A DNA stretch of 64,000 nucleotides from positions 149,664 through 213,663 of the forward strand of contig JAUWHO010000027.1 in NCBI GenBank assembly GCA_030605835.1, read 5' to 3'. The notes under the pieces were generated by a model. That model was not told the origin of the DNA. It saw only the letters and a program-made list of their open reading frames with translations, and made no database searches. This DNA comes from Candidatus Zixiibacteriota bacterium (GTDB lineage Bacteria > Zixibacteria > MSB-5A5 > DG-27). A program made the position numbers and the translations under genes. This document shows, one piece after another, positions 60,858 through 64,000 of this stretch; the first letter of the stretch is position 1, and every line of letters begins with the position of its first letter.

Positions 60858-61877
60858 CTATTTCTCGAAAGGTCTCTCGAATATGCTCTCGAACTGAAAG
60901 TTGGGAATGATATAGACCAAATCCGACTCCGAGCTTCGGCAATATCTGCTCCCGGCCTCCTTGTCCCTCAGCTCCCCGACCGAGACAACCAGGGAGCGAC
61001 CGTCCTTCAAAGTCAACTCCACTGTATAGCGGGGTCTCGACAAGCCAGATTTATCCACCTGAGTGGGATCCACCACCTCGGAGGCCCGCAGGTTTGCTAA
61101 CCCCCTCACCAAGTTGACGATCTTTCTCTCCTCCAAGCTCTCGTAATTGGGGAGGGTTTGCACCCATTCATATTCTACACTTGGCAACATAGGTGTCTGG
61201 GCTTCAGTGGTATCCTCTCTGATCTCCGGGGTTTCCTCTCTCTTCTCGAACACCCTTTTTCTCCTGGGGGTGTTGACCGCCACTCGGGTCAGCTCCTTTT
61301 CTGCGAAGTCGAAGATTTTTAGGTCGGTCCACCTGTTGAAATCGAGCTCTCTTTCCCCCTCGCCGTAGATTCCGAACTGGGTGAGGAGGTTTTCGTTGGC
61401 CAGATAAACGTTGCTCTCCCCGGAACGCCTCACAAAAGAGCTCTTCCAGTCGGGGCCCTTTTTCCCGACCAGGAGGTGATTCAGCTCCGTTCCTTCCTTG
61501 TCGTAGAGCACCAGATGAAATGTCTCCTCCTCCCCGATCTCGAAATCAGAGAGGAGTTCCTCCTTGGTGGAGCGGAGTTGGCCTCGCATCCCCTTCAAGG
61601 TTTCCAGAAGCTTTTCGATCTGCTTCTCCTGAGCCTTGGCGTTGAAGTTGCTTTTCACCACCCAGCGGCCGTGGGATTTCTCTAAAACCAGCCTCTTCTC
61701 AGCGGCGGTGTCCTGGTAGGCTGCGATTTTGGCAACTGCGTTTGGGGAGAAATCCGGGAAAATCTGGACGGTGCTCTCCTTCACGCTAAGTTTGGTGTGG
61801 GTGCTGAGCTGAATCAGATAGATGATCATCAGGACTGCCAGAGCCCCGAGTAGAGTGTACAACGTTTTCTTCTTCAT
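60858..61877 (-). CDS. DUF4340 domain-containing membrane-anchored protein
   Basis: A 339-aa protein starting at the ATG at 61877, which has GGGAGAG upstream and opens with the membrane anchor 'TLYTLLGALAVLMIIYLIQLS'. The ORF-track start at 62186 runs antisense-like through the neighbouring gene. The periplasmic part carries the DUF4340 pattern: 'KLVLEKSHGRWVVKSNFNAKAQEKQIEKLLETLKGMRG', 'FEIGEEETFHLVLYDKEGTELNHLLVGKKGPDWKSSFVRRSGESNVYLANENLLTQF', and later 'YTVELTLKDGRSLVVSVGELRDKEAGSRYCR'. Such genes regularly follow GldFG-like ABC transporter genes, as here (23 bp spacing), and are thought to be accessory subunits. Molecular function unknown. Confidence 0.85.
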   Translation of the reverse strand: MKKKTLYTLLGALAVLMIIYLIQLSTHTKLSVKESTVQIFPDFSPNAVAKIAAYQDTAAEKRLVLEKSHGRWVVKSNFNAKAQEKQIEKLLETLKGMRGQLRSTKEELLSDFEIGEEETFHLVLYDKEGTELNHLLVGKKGPDWKSSFVRRSGESNVYLANENLLTQFGIYGEGERELDFNRWTDLKIFDFAEKELTRVAVNTPRRKRVFEKREETPEIREDTTEAQTPMLPSVEYEWVQTLPNYESLEERKIVNLVRGLANLRASEVVDPTQVDKSGLSRPRYTVELTLKDGRSLVVSVGELRDKEAGSRYCRSSESDLVYIIPNFQFESIFERPFEK

Positions 61878-61900
61878 CTCAATCTCTCCCGACTTGGCTC

Positions 61901-64000
61901 TCACGCCTCCGAGCTTATGAGGCGTTGATAGGCCTCCCGGCGACGCCGACGGAAGATATACCGGACGATTCCGATCACCGCCAAAATCAGAGGCACCAAG
62001 AGCACCACCAGAAATCTGTAAAGGATCTTGGTTCCCGGGGAGGTCTTCTTTATCAGTCTGGAGGTCTGGAACTTGGTTCTGATGTTGATGAGCTCCTCTC
62101 CCAGAGTCAGAGCATCGACGGCGTTTATGAAAAAGAGGCCGTTGCCGTAAGCACTGATGAGGTTGTTGCTGAACATCTCCGCACACCCGGTTAGGAGCAG
62201 CTTCCCCGGTCTGGGAACGATCGGCTCGAGCTCTTCTTTTTCCTCTTTCGCTTCCTGCTCGGTATCACCCGGCAGCTGGGGCCAGGGTGGTGCTTCCCCC
62301 TCCAAGGCCTGCGGAAACTGACCGGTCAAAAGCATCGCCAAGAGCTGTTTGCCGGTGAAATCGTGCTCCCGGGGGTTTATATCCCCGGGCAGCAGAGGCC
62401 TCATCGTGGAGGGGATGCTCCAGCTCTCCGGGCTGGACTCGAACAGGGGGGTGAAAGTTAGCCCCAGACTGTCCACCCGGGCCTCGTCCACGGTGAGCGT
62501 TGTTCCCCACAGGTACAGAAGTGCTCCGATATTATTGGTGATGGAGACCTCCGGGTTCATGTTGGCGGGGGTCACCCGGATCTGCATGGGGAGCTTAACC
62601 GGGGTCATCACCGTGGTGGTGATGAAACCTCCGAGGGTCTTTCTCACCGGAATGCTCAAGACCTCGTGGTCGCTGTCCATCAGAATCTCCTCCGACACCG
62701 ACAGTCCGTAATGCTCTAAAATCTCATTCACCGCCGGGCGATTCTTCACGGGCCTTATCCGCAGCTCCCCCTGGGGGTTGGGCTCGTAAGCGAAGCGGTA
62801 GTTCTGGACCGCCATGAGAACGTTCCCCCCGGAGGCCAAGAAGCGATCGATCTCGTATAGTTGGCGTTCCGCCAAGTTGGTGGGGTCTATCACCGCCAGG
62901 GTGCGGACCCCTTCGGGTATCGGCTGTCCCTTGATGAGCCCCACTCGCTCCACCTCGTAGCCCTCCTGGCGCAAAAACAGAGGCAGGGTGGAGTAGTTGT
63001 CCTGCACTTCGGGAACCTCCTGTCCCATCCGGCGGATCCACTCCCGCACTTTGGGATCCCGATAGCGAGGGTTGACATCCTGCATCGGAGAGACGATCCC
63101 GACCAATGGCTTGGTCTCCATGGTCAACCGATAGATTCTGGAGAGGAGTTCGTATTCCAGATTCCCCAGCGTGGCGGGAACCACCTGAGGGACGATCTCC
63201 TCCTTCTTGTCAAGATAGCCGATTGAGATGGCAGAGTAGATCCTCTTGATCGCGAAGGCGTCCTTCTCGATGGTCTGGGCGTCGAAGGGGAGGATACCTT
63301 TCTCCTCCAGCTTCTTCACCTCGTCAACATCGGTGGTGGGGTCAATTATCTGATAATGAAACCTATCTGAAACCGCTGCCAGCTCCCGGAGCTTATCCCC
63401 CACATCCCTCTCCATGGTTTGCATCGCGGAGGGGAGCTTCTCCTTGGGGGAGATGTAGTAGCTGACCTGCACCGGGGCTTCCTTGAGCTCGGAGAGGATC
63501 TTCTCCGTAGAATGGGAGATGGTGTAGACTTTATCTTCGGTGAGATCGAACCTCCCTAAGTTCATTCTCCCCACCACCACGTTGAACATGACCGTCACCG
63601 CCAGAAGGATCACTGCCGTCACCGCGAAGGTGGACCCCACCTGTCTGCGGAACTTATGTTCGACGGTGTAAGCGTTCAGAACCAGGAATGCAACGGTGTA
63701 GGAGAGAAAGTAGAGGACATCGCGCAGGTCCAAGACGCCTCGCTCGATGGAGGCAAAATGATATGCGGTTCCCATGCTTCCCAAAAGGAAACTCCCCAGA
63801 CCGTTTATCCATCCGTCCAGAACCGCGGCGATGTAATCGGTTCCCAGCATGTAGAAGAGAAAACAGCTTACCATCCCCAGGATGAAGGCCAGAATCTGCT
63901 CCTTGAACAACCCGGAGATGAAGATGCCTACCGACAGGAAAAATGCCCCCAAAAATGCCGCTCCCAGGTAACCTCCAATTATCGGTCCGGGGTCGGGATT
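61901..64000 (-). CDS. GldF-GldG-like fusion (ABC-2 permease plus GldG domain), 5' end outside window
   Basis: The frame stays open to the window edge ('DPGPIIGGYLGAAFLGAFFLSVGIFISGLFKEQILAFILGMVSCFLFYML'), so the M at 63952 is not the start. The visible N-terminal part is the last helices of an ABC-2/GldF-type permease. A GldG-type periplasmic domain follows ('NVVVGRMNLGRFDLTEDKVYTISHSTEKILSELKEAPVQVSYYISPKEKLP', 'IDPTTDVDEVKKLEEKGI', 'LAVIDPTNLAERQLYEIDRFLASGGNVLMAV'), with a C-terminal helix ('FLVVLLVPLILAVIGIVRYIF') and basic tail. In Bacteroidetes, GldFG with the ATPase GldA supports gliding/T9SS; related systems occur in non-gliding FCB bacteria. The ATPase would be expected upstream of 64000. 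Confidence 0.85.
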   Translation of the reverse strand, partial: NPDPGPIIGGYLGAAFLGAFFLSVGIFISGLFKEQILAFILGMVSCFLFYMLGTDYIAAVLDGWINGLGSFLLGSMGTAYHFASIERGVLDLRDVLYFLSYTVAFLVLNAYTVEHKFRRQVGSTFAVTAVILLAVTVMFNVVVGRMNLGRFDLTEDKVYTISHSTEKILSELKEAPVQVSYYISPKEKLPSAMQTMERDVGDKLRELAAVSDRFHYQIIDPTTDVDEVKKLEEKGILPFDAQTIEKDAFAIKRIYSAISIGYLDKKEEIVPQVVPATLGNLEYELLSRIYRLTMETKPLVGIVSPMQDVNPRYRDPKVREWIRRMGQEVPEVQDNYSTLPLFLRQEGYEVERVGLIKGQPIPEGVRTLAVIDPTNLAERQLYEIDRFLASGGNVLMAVQNYRFAYEPNPQGELRIRPVKNRPAVNEILEHYGLSVSEEILMDSDHEVLSIPVRKTLGGFITTTVMTPVKLPMQIRVTPANMNPEVSITNNIGALLYLWGTTLTVDEARVDSLGLTFTPLFESSPESWSIPSTMRPLLPGDINPREHDFTGKQLLAMLLTGQFPQALEGEAPPWPQLPGDTEQEAKEEKEELEPIVPRPGKLLLTGCAEMFSNNLISAYGNGLFFINAVDALTLGEELINIRTKFQTSRLIKKTSPGTKILYRFLVVLLVPLILAVIGIVRYIFRRRRREAYQRLISSEA

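Noticed and set aside
61878-62186. N-terminal extension of the DUF4340 protein
   Set aside because: The extra 103 residues are an out-of-frame shadow of the GldG-like gene. The ATG at 61877 has a ribosome site and directly precedes the membrane anchor.

Overview
The window looks like a chromosomal contig from an uncultured Gram-negative bacterium of the FCB group. The Zixibacteria / KSB1 / WOR-3 / TA06 type of candidate phylum is the best guess, but this is inference. The evidence is an LptD-like outer-membrane LPS assembly protein, at least five secreted proteins ending in a 'NYPNPFN...SSGVYFYKL' FlgD/Ig-like type-IX-secretion (T9SS type A) tail, a GldF-GldG-like fusion, and a bacterial translation operon.

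Layout. (1) 1-8.5 kb: a divergent glycerate kinase (-), a divergent ATP-type PEP carboxykinase (+), then a MacAB-like tripartite efflux operon (-: adaptor, two FtsX-type permeases, ATPase). (2) 9.2-25.2 kb (-): an envelope block with lptD, HU, an AsmA/YdbH-like bridge protein, a YdbL-like DUF1318 lipoprotein, and a 2705-residue secreted beta-propeller/TPR/CHAT/TPR/CHAT protein translationally coupled to the lipoprotein. (3) 25.4-30.8 kb (+): T9SS cargo comprising a decayed LVIVD gene, a subtilisin-like protease and a Cys-rich propeller protein. (4) 31.4-36.8 kb (-): a GNAT acetyltransferase, a crotonase / 3-hydroxybutyryl-CoA dehydrogenase / crotonase set, and a DPM1-like glycosyltransferase. 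(5) 36.9-54.1 kb (-): two small membrane proteins and tRNA-Pro, then the conserved housekeeping series read as tRNA-Val, thrS, infC, rpmI, rplT, pheS, pheT, zapB-like, zapA, rny, ymdB, folD, xseA, merR, tRNA-Pro. This series is interrupted three times by mobile or defence-like cargo: a DUF4258/YgiT pair, a PD-(D/E)XK-type nuclease, and hicBA plus a DUF2283 remnant. (6) 54.3-60.8 kb (+): two tandem secreted beta-helix paralogs, a TrmB-family regulator and a seven-repeat propeller protein. (7) 60.9-64 kb (-): a DUF4340 protein and a GldFG-like fusion that runs off the window.

The strongest unusual signal is that both tandem beta-helix paralogs (54555-55985 and 56238-57647) carry an in-frame TGA at the same alignment position. 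The downstream sorting domains are intact and in frame, and hairpins lie just 3' of each TGA. TGA is an ordinary stop elsewhere in the window, so site-specific recoding (selenocysteine or stop readthrough) is a live hypothesis.

Second is an AGGAGGTGAT-type element, matching the 16S anti-Shine-Dalgarno, placed 86-102 nt upstream of the start codons of four T9SS cargo genes. Third is the giant CHAT protein, in which both caspase-like domains appear to have lost their His/Cys dyads. The long intergenic spacers are filled with mosaics of short near-perfect palindromes that recur across the window.
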